From: Nocardioides iriomotensis | GTDB taxonomy: Bacteria > Actinomycetota > Actinomycetes > Propionibacteriales > Nocardioidaceae | Direction: 5' to 3' | DNA length: 64,000 nucleotides | NCBI RefSeq assembly: GCF_004168035.1 | Contig: NZ_SDPU01000027.1 | Coordinates: 49,220 to 113,219 of the forward strand | Part shown: in pieces, positions 33,091-40,553 of the stretch | Layout of the letters: every line of letters starts with the position of its first letter | Numbering within the stretch: position 1 is the first letter of the stretch | Position numbers and translations under genes: made by a program | The notes under the pieces: generated by a model | Told to the model about the DNA's origin: nothing | Databases searched by the model: none | Seen by the model: the letters and a program-made list of their open reading frames with translations, nothing else

Positions 33091-33911
33091 GGACCCTCGA
33101 CGGCAAGGTCGTCGTGATCACCGGCGCCGGCTCGGGCATCGGCCGGGCGCTCGCCCTCGACGTCGCCGGCCGTGGCGCCGTCGTCGCGCTCAGCGACTGG
33201 GACGAGGTCGGCCTGGTGGAGACCGCCCGACTGGTGCAGGAGCGCACCGGCCGGGAGGTGCGCACCGACAAGGTCGACGTCCGGGACCGGTCGGCCGTGC
33301 GTGACCTCGCGGCCGCCGTGGTCGCCGAGCACGGCCGGGTCAACGTCGTCGTCAACAACGCCGGCGTCGCGCTGCACGGCGACTTCGAGGAGGTCGACTA
33401 CCCCGACTTCGAGTGGGTGATGGACGTCGACTTCTGGGGCGTCGTGCACGGCACCAAGGAGTTCCTCCCCCACCTGATCGCCTCGGGCGACGGGCACGTC
33501 GTGAACGTGTCCAGCCTCTTCGGGCTGCTGGGCATCCCGGGCCAGACGGCGTACAACTCCGCCAAGTTCGCCGTCCGCGGCTTCACCGAGGCCCTGCGCA
33601 CCGAGATGCTCGTCGCCGGCCACCCCGTCGGCGTCACCTGCGTGCACCCCGGCGGCATCAAGACCGGCATCGCCCGCAACGCCCGGGTGACGTCCTCGCA
33701 CGACCAGGCGCAGTTCGCGCAGCACTTCGACACCAAGCTCGCCCGGACCACGCCCGAGCGCGCCGCGCAGGTCATCGTCGAGGGCGTGCTGGCCGGCAAG
33801 CCGCGCGTGGTGGTCGGCGCGGACGCCAAGCTGCTCGACGCGTTCGTCCGGATCGTGGGTCCGCGCTACCAGCGCGTCGTCGCGAGGGCGTCCCGCCGCA
33901 TGGCACCCTGA
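33087..33911 (+). CDS. Short-chain dehydrogenase/reductase
   Basis: A 274-aa SDR with cofactor motif VITGAGSGIGRALAL (residues 10-24), NNAG at about residue 92, catalytic Ser in VNVSSLFGLLG and the YxxxK pair in TAYNSAKFAVRG (about residues 153-157). It fits the classical SDR subfamily. GGAGG lies 7-8 nt before the ATG, which overlaps the monooxygenase stop. The likely job is to oxidise an alcohol to the ketone used by the monooxygenase, or the reverse step; the substrate is unknown. Confidence 0.9.
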   Translation: MRTLDGKVVVITGAGSGIGRALALDVAGRGAVVALSDWDEVGLVETARLVQERTGREVRTDKVDVRDRSAVRDLAAAVVAEHGRVNVVVNNAGVALHGDFEEVDYPDFEWVMDVDFWGVVHGTKEFLPHLIASGDGHVVNVSSLFGLLGIPGQTAYNSAKFAVRGFTEALRTEMLVAGHPVGVTCVHPGGIKTGIARNARVTSSHDQAQFAQHFDTKLARTTPERAAQVIVEGVLAGKPRVVVGADAKLLDAFVRIVGPRYQRVVARASRRMAP

Positions 33912-33916
33912 GCCCC

Positions 33917-34453
33917 ATGCAGGCCGGTGACCACGTGCGCAAGGTGGTCACCAAGTGGGGCGGGCGGCCGCACTGGGAGCACGACACCACCGTCGTCGGC
34001 ACCGACGAGCACGGCACCTGGCTCGGCGCCCCTGCCGGCACGCTCGTGTCGCGACCCGGGGTGTCGTTCACGGCGACGGCCGCGTTCGTCAGCGTCGTGC
34101 CTCCGGACGGCGCCTTCGTGGCGACGTTCTACGCGCCCAACAGGTCGGGTCCGGGCGACCCCGTCGAGCTGTACGTCGACATCACGACCGTGCCGAGGTG
34201 GGCCGACGGCGTGGTGACCATGGTCGACCTCGACCTCGACGTGGTGCGCGGCCGGAGCGGCCGGGTGTGGGTCGACGACGAGGACGAGTTCGCCGACCAC
34301 CGGGTGCGCTACGACTACCCCGACGAGGTGGTCGCGCTCGCGACCGCGTCCCTCGACCGGGTGCACGTCGCGGTGCGCGCAGGCACTGGAGCGTTCGACC
34401 CGACGCTCGGCCGGACCTGGCTCAGTCGGCTGTCGGCCGCCGCCGCTTGCTGA
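33917..34453 (+). CDS. DUF402 domain protein
   Basis: A 178-aa protein with the DUF402 core: ATFYAPNRSGPGDPVELYVDITTVPRWADGVVTMVDLDLDVVRGRSGRVWVDDEDEF, rich in the Tyr/Asp pattern of nucleoside-phosphate-associated phosphatases of this family (established for some members such as Ntdp). The conserved YVDIT and DLDLDV segments at about residues 77-100 hold likely metal-binding acids. The start is 5 nt after the SDR stop, so it may be co-transcribed, though the function seems unrelated. The 3' end overlaps the convergent thrE gene by 32 bp. Confidence 0.82.
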   Translation: MQAGDHVRKVVTKWGGRPHWEHDTTVVGTDEHGTWLGAPAGTLVSRPGVSFTATAAFVSVVPPDGAFVATFYAPNRSGPGDPVELYVDITTVPRWADGVVTMVDLDLDVVRGRSGRVWVDDEDEFADHRVRYDYPDEVVALATASLDRVHVAVRAGTGAFDPTLGRTWLSRLSAAAAC

Positions 34454-35750
34454 CCGCCCGCGCCCGCAACGGGCCGACCAGGCGCGGCCCGGCGAGCCGC
34501 TGCTCCAGCCGGCGGGCCTCGCGGCGCAGCGGCTGGGCGACGTACTCGCCGAGGAAGACCCCCGAGGCGAGCGCGATCGCGATGCCGGCTGCGGACATCA
34601 GCGACAGGATCCCGTTGCCGCCGTCGGCGAGCAGCGAGAGGCCGCGATAGATCGACAGGCCGGGCAGCATCGGCACGATCGCCGGGACGACGACCACCAG
34701 GGGCGGCACCCGCACTCGACCGGCGACGGAGTAGGCCACGACACCGATCAGGATCGACGCGGCCGCTGCCGCCCACGCCTCGCTGAAGCCCCGCTCCTCG
34801 ACGAGGCCGAAGACCAGCGAGCTGAAGCCGGCGATCACCGCGATCGGCAGCAACGACCGCAGCGGCGCGTACGAGGAGAACGCGAAGGCGCCGGCACAGA
34901 TCGCGGCGCCGACCGTGACCATCGTGGCCTCGGTCAGGGTGCCGACGCCCGGGTCGAGCCGGCCGAGGTTCACCCCGAGCATGTTGCGTCCCACCGTCAG
35001 ACCGAGGCTGACCCCGGCGATGATCCCGGCGGTGGACAGGATCGCCTCGAGGATCCGGGCGCCCGCGGTGAGCGGGAAGCCGGTCAGCGCGTCCTGGATC
35101 GCGCCCATGAAGCCGATCCCGGCCAGCAGCATCACGATGCTGGTCGTGACCACGAGGGACGGGTCCACGTCGAGCCCGACCGCCGCCGTGCCGACGGCGA
35201 GCAGCGTCGCGAGCAGGCCGCCGGCGACCTGCTGGTAGAACACCGGCAGCCGCCGCCGGGCCATCAGCCGGATCAGCAGGTCGATCCCGCACGCCGCCAG
35301 CGTGGCGATCGCGATCACGATCGGCGTGCCGCCGAGCAGCATCGCGACCCCGGCGCCCATCACGCCGTACCCGGCCGTCACGGCCCAGCGCGGCAGCCGG
35401 TGTCCCGACGACACCACCTGCGCCAGCCGGCTGCGGGCCTCGTCGCGGTCCACCTCGCCGTTGATCAGGTCGCGGACGAGGTGGTCGACCATGGTCAGGT
35501 CCTCGTAGTCGATGTCGCGGTGGCGGACGTGCCGCACCTGCACCAGGGCCGGCTCGTCCGGGCCCGGCTGGAAGCTCATCGTCAGGTTGGTGAACGTGAC
35601 GTCGACCTCGACGTTGCGGATGCCGCACGCGTGCGCGACCGACCACATGGTCGCGTTCACGTCGGCCGCGCCCGCGCCAGACGAGAGCAGCATCTCGCCG
35701 ATGCGCAGGGCCAGGTCGAGGGTCTTGTAGGTGTCCGTGGTGTCAGCCAT
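34422..35750 (-). CDS. thrE: Threonine/serine exporter, ThrE-type fused two-domain protein
   Basis: A 442-aa membrane protein of the ThrE family. The cytoplasmic N-terminal part (LRIGEMLLSSGAGAADVNATMWSVAHACGI) and about five segments form the DUF1212-like half; from about residue 265 another five segments with VVVPAIVPMLPGLSIYRGL form the DUF3815-like half. Both halves are single proteins in many bacteria and fused here as in Corynebacterium ThrE. Exports threonine and serine by proton-motive force. It converges on, and overlaps, the DUF402 gene by 32 bp. Confidence 0.9.
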   Translation of the reverse strand: MADTTDTYKTLDLALRIGEMLLSSGAGAADVNATMWSVAHACGIRNVEVDVTFTNLTMSFQPGPDEPALVQVRHVRHRDIDYEDLTMVDHLVRDLINGEVDRDEARSRLAQVVSSGHRLPRWAVTAGYGVMGAGVAMLLGGTPIVIAIATLAACGIDLLIRLMARRRLPVFYQQVAGGLLATLLAVGTAAVGLDVDPSLVVTTSIVMLLAGIGFMGAIQDALTGFPLTAGARILEAILSTAGIIAGVSLGLTVGRNMLGVNLGRLDPGVGTLTEATMVTVGAAICAGAFAFSSYAPLRSLLPIAVIAGFSSLVFGLVEERGFSEAWAAAAASILIGVVAYSVAGRVRVPPLVVVVPAIVPMLPGLSIYRGLSLLADGGNGILSLMSAAGIAIALASGVFLGEYVAQPLRREARRLEQRLAGPRLVGPLRARAVSKRRRPTAD

Positions 35751-35788
35751 CGCGGGAGCAAGTCTGGCAAGCCCGCGCCCGGACGTGA

Positions 35789-35821
35789 CGAGGCCCCCAC
35801 GCCGTTGGCGTGGGGGTCTCG
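35789..35821 (-). terminator. Strong hairpin terminator for the repeat-protein gene
   Basis: A 15-bp stem with one G-U pair and a 3-nt loop, built from CCCCCACGCC and GGCGTGGGGG plus flanking CGAG/CTCG. It starts 38 bp after the stop of the minus-strand repeat-protein gene and lies before thrE. No strong U-run follows. Confidence 0.7.
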
Positions 35822-35858
35822 TTCGCAGCTGCGGACCGACGAGGTCAGCGTCCCGGCA

Positions 35859-36251
35859 TCAGCTCCGGGGCGCGGCCTCGCGCGACTTCTTGCCGCCGGC
35901 GTCGGCCACCGGCCGAGCCTCGCGCGACTTCTTGCCGCTGCCGTCGGCCACCGGCCGAGCCTCGCGCGACTTCTTGCCGCTGCCGTCGGCCACCGGGGTG
36001 GCCTCACGGGACTTCTTGCCGGAACCGTCCAGAACCGCCTCACGCGACTTCTTGCCACCGGCGTCAGCGACGGGGCGAGCCTCACGGGACTTCTTGCCAC
36101 CACCGTCGACGACGGACTTGCGGACGTCGGTGCTGCTGTCGGCGGCCACTGCGGCACCGACCGTGATCATGCCGAGCACCATGGCTCCAGCACCGATCGC
36201 ACTGGCGATCTTCAGCGTGCGCACACGCCTCGATCCTTGCTTTCGCGTCAT
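35859..36251 (-). CDS. Secreted protein made of six GKKSREA repeats
   Basis: A 130-aa protein, unlike any family I know. Residues 1-37 look like an export signal with a basic start (RKQGSRRVRTLK), a hydrophobic core (IASAIGAGAMVLGMITVGAAVA) and likely cleavage after AVA. Residues 49-130 are six copies of a 14-residue unit (one of 12) with invariant GKKSREA and variable DGS/DAG and RPVA parts. The mature product would be highly basic and hydrophilic with no cysteine. GGGAG lies 6 nt before the ATG, and a TACGGT -10 lies further upstream, so it is expressed from its own promoter; a strong terminator follows. Confidence 0.75.
   Translation of the reverse strand: MTRKQGSRRVRTLKIASAIGAGAMVLGMITVGAAVAADSSTDVRKSVVDGGGKKSREARPVADAGGKKSREAVLDGSGKKSREATPVADGSGKKSREARPVADGSGKKSREARPVADAGGKKSREAAPRS
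35862..36107 (-). repeat. Tandem 42-bp repeats coding for the GKKSREA units
   Basis: The repeats are in frame and of period 42 bp (36 bp once). The 35880-35990 copies are nearly identical at DNA level, while the outer copies differ at synonymous sites (ccgctgccgtc vs ccaccaccgtc), which points to repeat expansion in steps with the amino acid motif retained. Confidence 0.75.
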
Positions 36252-36424
36252 GTGATTCTCCCAGGGTCACATTGGCGGATAAGGGGACTTCGACCGTAGG
36301 GGCCGGGCGCACCCCTCATGTCCGGTTCGACCGACTTTCCACCACTCCGCGTGGGAAATGACCCGAAAGGACTACTCCCCGGTCTAGTGCGCCCGTCCCA
36401 CCCGTCACGGGAGTCCCACGGGGG

Positions 36425-36973
36425 TCACCGCACCGCGACGACCAGGCCCTCGGTCTCGAGGCGCATCGACGCGCGCACGACGGACTCGGCGTGGTCCCGG
36501 TGCCGGCGCCGGAGCACGCGCGGCCCGCCGGCCAGCACGCCCGCCAGCGTGTCCGGCGAGCACACCGCCACGGCACGGCTGACCAGGTCGAGGCCGCCCT
36601 GCCGGGTCAGGCACAGCACGGCGTGCACGTGCATTCGGAGCTCGGCGGGGAGCAGCGCGGCGACCGACGCCGCGGCCTCGACGGCGTCGCCGACGTACAG
36701 GTCACGGGAGCGGCCGTCGATGCGCAGCTGCGCGTCACGGACGCTGACCACGCCCGTCCACGGGTGGTCGGTCAGCAGGAAGACGCCGGTGGGGCCGATG
36801 ACGACCCGGCCGCGGGTGCCCGGCGGGCGGCCGGTCCAGGCGAGGTCCGGCAGCGTGTACCAGCGTGCCGCGTCGAGGCGCTCGAGCAGGCCGAGCATCC
36901 CGGACAGCCCCGTCGGCCTCATGGGTGTGACCGGCGCGTCGACCGGTCGGCGGATCAGGCGTGTCGTGCTCAT
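36425..36973 (-). CDS. NERD-like nuclease-related domain protein
   Basis: A 182-aa protein with an N-terminal arginine-rich tail and a domain whose GRVVIGPTGVFLLTDHPWTGVVSVRDAQLRIDGRSRDLYVGDAVEAAASVAALL resembles NERD (VIGPxGVFVI-x-W...). The NERD core usually carries Asp and Glu-x-Lys of a nuclease; here the Lys of the DxK is not evident, so activity is doubtful. No membrane segment is visible. A GGGGGAGGGACG ribosome binding site precedes the ATG. Function unknown; related proteins in actinobacteria are often single genes. Confidence 0.6.
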   Translation of the reverse strand: MSTTRLIRRPVDAPVTPMRPTGLSGMLGLLERLDAARWYTLPDLAWTGRPPGTRGRVVIGPTGVFLLTDHPWTGVVSVRDAQLRIDGRSRDLYVGDAVEAAASVAALLPAELRMHVHAVLCLTRQGGLDLVSRAVAVCSPDTLAGVLAGGPRVLRRRHRDHAESVVRASMRLETEGLVVAVR

Positions 36974-37112
36974 GTTCGTCCCTCCCCCGAGGTCCCTCCC
37001 TCACGGTAGGCACCGGGACCGGTACGACTCACCCTCCAGACGGCCGACTCGACTGCGTCTTTCGCACGAGGTGCCCAGGGGCTCTCGGTCCGCCCGCCGG
37101 CCGGGCACTCCG

Positions 37113-38168
37113 TCAGTCGGGGTAGCCACCCTCGGGCGGGGCCATCTCCAGCCGGACGCCGAGCAGCCGCACCTTGCGGGAGTGGTCGAGCCGGTCGAGG
37201 AGCTCCAGCGCCGCGGCCTCGAGCTCCGCGCGGTCCATGGTCGCGCCGGGCAGGGTGAGGCTGCGGGTGCGGGTCTCGAACGGCACGTAGCGCACCTTCA
37301 GGCCCACCCGGACCGCCGGCCGGCCCTCCTTGCGGATGTCCTCGAGCACGGCGCCCGTCAGCGTGCGGGCGGCGGCCGCGACGTCGGACCAGTCGGTGAG
37401 GTCGGTCTGGAACGTCGTCTCCCGCCCGTGCCCGCGCGGTACGTACGGCGTCGCGTCGACCGTCGAGGTGTCGGCCCCGCGCCCGAGCCGGCGGTACCAC
37501 GGGCCCATCGTGGGGCCGAGCCGGTCGGCGAGCAGCTGCGCGTCGGTGGCGGCGAGCTGGTGCACGGTGTGGATGCCGAGCCCCGCCAGCTTGGTGGCGG
37601 TCTTGCGGCCGATCCCCCACAGCGCGTCGGTCGGCCGGTCCCCCATCACCGCGAACCAGTTCTCCTCCGTCAGCCGGTAGGAGCCGCGCGGCTTGCCGAA
37701 CTCGGTCGCGATCTTGGCGCGCAGCTTGTTGTCGCCGATCCCCACCGAGCAGTGCAGCCGGGTGCGCTCCAGCACCCGGCCGCGCACCTCGGCCGCGTAG
37801 CTCTCCGGGTCGTCGGTCTCGACGCCCATGAATGCCTCGTCCCAGCCGAGCACCTGGACGGGCACGTCGAAGGAGCGAAGCGCGTCCATCACCTCGGCCG
37901 AGGCGGCGTCGTAGGCCGGGGCGTCGGACGGCAGGAACACCGCGTCCGGGCAGCGCTTCAGCGCCGTCCGCATCGGCATGCCGGAGCGCACGCCGTACTC
38001 CCGGGCCTCGTACGACGCCGTGGCGACGACCGACCGCTCGGTGGGGTCGCCGCGGCCGCCCACGACGACGGGCAGTCCGACGAGCTCGGGACGGCGCAGC
38101 ACCTCGACGGCGGCGATGAACTGGTCGAGGTCGACATGCAGCACCCACGTCGTCCGAGGAGCGGTCAC
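37113..38168 (-). CDS. dinB: DNA polymerase IV (Y-family)
   Basis: A 351-aa translesion polymerase. Motif I is VLHVDLDQFIAAVEVLRRPELVGLPVVVGG (residues 9-38), with the conserved Asp and the steric-gate region; the second catalytic pair is in LGWDEAFMGVE, where most relatives have SIDEA. VGIGDNKLRAKIATEFGKP and WGIGRKTATKLAGLGIHTVHQLA (helix-hairpin-helix) follow, and the little-finger domain closes the protein. No C-terminal beta-clamp motif is obvious. GTG start; a TACCCT -10 lies 6 nt upstream and overlaps the divergent SDR promoter. Confidence 0.93.
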   Translation of the reverse strand: MTAPRTTWVLHVDLDQFIAAVEVLRRPELVGLPVVVGGRGDPTERSVVATASYEAREYGVRSGMPMRTALKRCPDAVFLPSDAPAYDAASAEVMDALRSFDVPVQVLGWDEAFMGVETDDPESYAAEVRGRVLERTRLHCSVGIGDNKLRAKIATEFGKPRGSYRLTEENWFAVMGDRPTDALWGIGRKTATKLAGLGIHTVHQLAATDAQLLADRLGPTMGPWYRRLGRGADTSTVDATPYVPRGHGRETTFQTDLTDWSDVAAAARTLTGAVLEDIRKEGRPAVRVGLKVRYVPFETRTRSLTLPGATMDRAELEAAALELLDRLDHSRKVRLLGVRLEMAPPEGGYPD

Positions 38169-38174
38169 AGGAGA

Positions 38175-38184
38175 AGGGTAGGTT
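38175..38184. promoter_or_regulatory. Divergent, overlapping -10 elements of dinB and the SDR gene
   Basis: On the minus strand TACCCT (38175-38180) lies 6 nt before the dinB GTG. On the plus strand TAGGTT (38179-38184) lies 7 nt before the SDR ATG. They share the bases TA at 38179-38180, and both genes lack a ribosome binding site. Only one polymerase can sit here at a time. Confidence 0.5.
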
Positions 38185-38191
38185 CGCGGGC

Positions 38192-38866
38192 ATGTCGCAA
38201 CCCGTGATCGTCGTGGTGGGAGCCGGACCGGGTGTCGGCGCGTCGGTGGCGCGCCGCTACGGGCGCGAGGGGTACGCCGCCGCCCTGGTGTCCCGGCCGG
38301 CCGAGGCCCTGGAGGCCCTGGGCAAGCAGCTCCAGGCCGAGGGGATCACCACGGGCTGGACGCCGGTCGACGTGACCGACCAGCAGGGGCTGACCGAGGC
38401 GATCACCCGGTTCGGCGGCTTCGCCGACGGGATCGACGTGCTGCACTTCAACCCGAGCGCGTTCCGGCAGAAGCACCCGCTCGACCTGTCGGTCGACGAG
38501 CTGCTCGAGGACGTCGCGCTCGGCGTGGGCGGGCTGCTCACCGCCGTGCAGGCGGCGCGGCCGTTCATGAAGGCCGGCGCCCGGGTCACCGCGACCGGCA
38601 GCATGGCCGCCGACCAGCCCTGGAACGAAGCCGCCTCGCTCGGTGTGCAGAAGGCCGGCCTGCGCAACCTCGTGCACAGCCTCGACGCCACGCTCGCGCC
38701 CGACGGCATCCGCGCGGTGTCACTGACCGTCCGCGGCTCGCTCGGCAGGGGCACGCCGTTCGACGCCGACTACGTCGCCGACGCGTTGTACGCCGCCGCG
38801 CACCAGCCCGACGAGTCCTGGCGCAGCGAGGTGCCGTTCACCGGGGGTCCGACGACCGGCGCCTGA
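38192..38866 (+). CDS. Short-chain dehydrogenase-like protein without the catalytic Tyr
   Basis: A 224-aa SDR-fold protein. Cofactor site VVVGAGPGVGASVARRYGREG (residues 7-27) fits the Gly-rich motif, and HFNPSAFRQ replaces NNAG. Where classical SDRs have YxxxK, this one reads ASLGVQKAGLRN, with Lys kept but Tyr replaced by Leu/Gly, so ordinary dehydrogenase chemistry is unlikely. Short length and NxxG loss match small SDR-like proteins of actinobacteria. Divergent from dinB. Confidence 0.8.
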   Translation: MSQPVIVVVGAGPGVGASVARRYGREGYAAALVSRPAEALEALGKQLQAEGITTGWTPVDVTDQQGLTEAITRFGGFADGIDVLHFNPSAFRQKHPLDLSVDELLEDVALGVGGLLTAVQAARPFMKAGARVTATGSMAADQPWNEAASLGVQKAGLRNLVHSLDATLAPDGIRAVSLTVRGSLGRGTPFDADYVADALYAAAHQPDESWRSEVPFTGGPTTGA

Positions 38867-38887
38867 CGCGCATGGTCCTCCCTCGGG

Positions 38888-40348
38888 TCAGCGTCGTGCC
38901 TTGACGCTGCTGCTCCGGGAGGCGGCGAGGTGGTCGCTGCCGTCGAACACCCAGCGGTAGTACGCCGTGCGGCGCGGGTGGTCCCGCTCCGCGACGCGGC
39001 CCCGGCCGTCGGTGCGGTCCCGGGCGACCGTCCGCCACGGCTGTCCGACGTACCGCCGCTGAAGGGCGAGGGCCGCACCCGGCACGCCCTCCCGCCCCGA
39101 CGTCCGCAGAACGCCGGTCACCAGGCCGTGCCGGCCGTGCCAGTCGCTGCGAACCTTCGTCCGCGCGAGACCGGCCGGAGGTGCCGGCGTGGGCGTCGAT
39201 GCCGCTGCCGGCGGGGGTGGCGTCGCGACCGGCGGCAGCGTCGGGTCCGGCGCGGTGGTGTCGAGGAACGACGACGAGGCGGTGTTCCAGGACGTCGCCA
39301 GCCAGGAGCCGGCCGCCGGCGCGGTGCTGAAGTAGTCGTCGTTGCCGCAGTCGAGCAGCTGTCCCTGCTGCTTGTCGGGGCAGAGCGTCTGCATCGCGGC
39401 GCCCGACCTGTCGTCGTAGCACATGAGGTCGTGCTGGTCCCAGCAGTGCGAGCCGGGCGTCACGTGCGGAGCGCCGGGAAGCACGCCGCCGAGGTTGTGG
39501 GTCAGCTCGTGCGCCGCGACCGACGTGGAGCCGGACCAGCAGCGCGCGTCGACCCGGGCGTACGACGTACGCGTGTCGTTGCTGTTCCCGGTCGGGCGGG
39601 AGTCCGTGTAGAGCGTGCCGATGCCGCACAGCGCGTTGGCGTCGGCGAACATCAGGTACTTGCGGCTCGGGTCCCGGTAGCCCAGCGCCTGCACCGCCTG
39701 GATCGTCGCCGTGAACGACGACAGCGCGCCGGACGGGACGACCACCTCGGGCAGCACCGGGGTGCACGCCCCGTCGTGCACCCACCGCACGCGGCGGACG
39801 CCGCCCGTCTTGGCCGCCGAGACCGCGAACACGTCGTCGACGTTGGCGACCTCGTTGAGCAGCAGCGGAAGGACGCTCGCGTACCGGGACGGTGTGGTGG
39901 TCTCGCGGACGTACATCGGCTGCACCCGGCGACCGTCGCTGCCGGTGCCGGAGCACGACGGCGAGACGTGCGCGCCGAGGCCGGAGGTCGACGGGCGCCC
40001 GGGTGGGGTCGACGCGGCGGTCGTCTGCCCGTCGGAGCTCGCGTCGGCGTACGCCGCCACGAGGTCCGCTCGGTCCTGGCCGGCGCGGTCGTAGAGCGAC
40101 CGGGTGTCGGTCGGGTCGTCGAGGCTGACGCCGTCGGGCAGCGGGTCGACGTGGGTCGGGCCGCCGGAGAGCGCGAGCTGCACGTCGACGTCGGTGGTGA
40201 GCCCGGACCCGGGGGTCGGTCCCCCGGTCAGCGCGACCCCGGCGAGGACGGCGAGGCCGGTGGCCGCGGCCAGCGCGAGGCGCGCCGTGGCGCGCCAGGT
40301 CGTGGCGGACGGGCCGGACGGACGGGGCGTTCGGGGCGACGGCGACAT
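38888..40348 (-). CDS. Secreted zinc metalloprotease (HExxH) with C-terminal linker domain
   Basis: A 486-aa exported protease. The signal/anchor is near residues 20-45. The catalytic zinc site is VAAHELTHNLGGVLPGAPH (about residue 280), with His, Glu, His and a following His that matches metzincin-like spacing only loosely. Six or more cysteines in the domain (PSCSGTGS, GACTPV, ALCGIG, ARCWSG, HCWDQHD, MCYDD, TLCPDK) suggest extracellular disulphides. A Pro/Ala/Thr linker (about residues 365-395) leads to a small basic beta domain. GGGAG ribosome binding site lies 9 nt before the ATG. Confidence 0.78.
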   Translation of the reverse strand: MSPSPRTPRPSGPSATTWRATARLALAAATGLAVLAGVALTGGPTPGSGLTTDVDVQLALSGGPTHVDPLPDGVSLDDPTDTRSLYDRAGQDRADLVAAYADASSDGQTTAASTPPGRPSTSGLGAHVSPSCSGTGSDGRRVQPMYVRETTTPSRYASVLPLLLNEVANVDDVFAVSAAKTGGVRRVRWVHDGACTPVLPEVVVPSGALSSFTATIQAVQALGYRDPSRKYLMFADANALCGIGTLYTDSRPTGNSNDTRTSYARVDARCWSGSTSVAAHELTHNLGGVLPGAPHVTPGSHCWDQHDLMCYDDRSGAAMQTLCPDKQQGQLLDCGNDDYFSTAPAAGSWLATSWNTASSSFLDTTAPDPTLPPVATPPPPAAASTPTPAPPAGLARTKVRSDWHGRHGLVTGVLRTSGREGVPGAALALQRRYVGQPWRTVARDRTDGRGRVAERDHPRRTAYYRWVFDGSDHLAASRSSSVKARR

Positions 40349-40553
40349 CGGTGGGGGCTCCCTGCACAGCGGTGAACCGCGCGTCCCTGCGCGGCACCCT
40401 CCGTATCGGCGCCGTACCGGCCCGAGTTGAGGATTCGCGCCGCGCGCCACGTCGCGCGCGACGTTCCGTGTGGCCCGTGTCGCACGCGCGGGGCGTAGCA
40501 CGTGGTTCGCTGCCGCGTTGTCAGGGCAGGATGCCGACCGACAGGGGGTGCCG

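Noticed and set aside
35862..36107. Regular 42-bp repeats looking like a CRISPR array
   Set aside because: The repeat is in frame, codes GKKSREA without unique spacers, and starts inside a gene with ribosome binding site and signal peptide. No cas genes are nearby.
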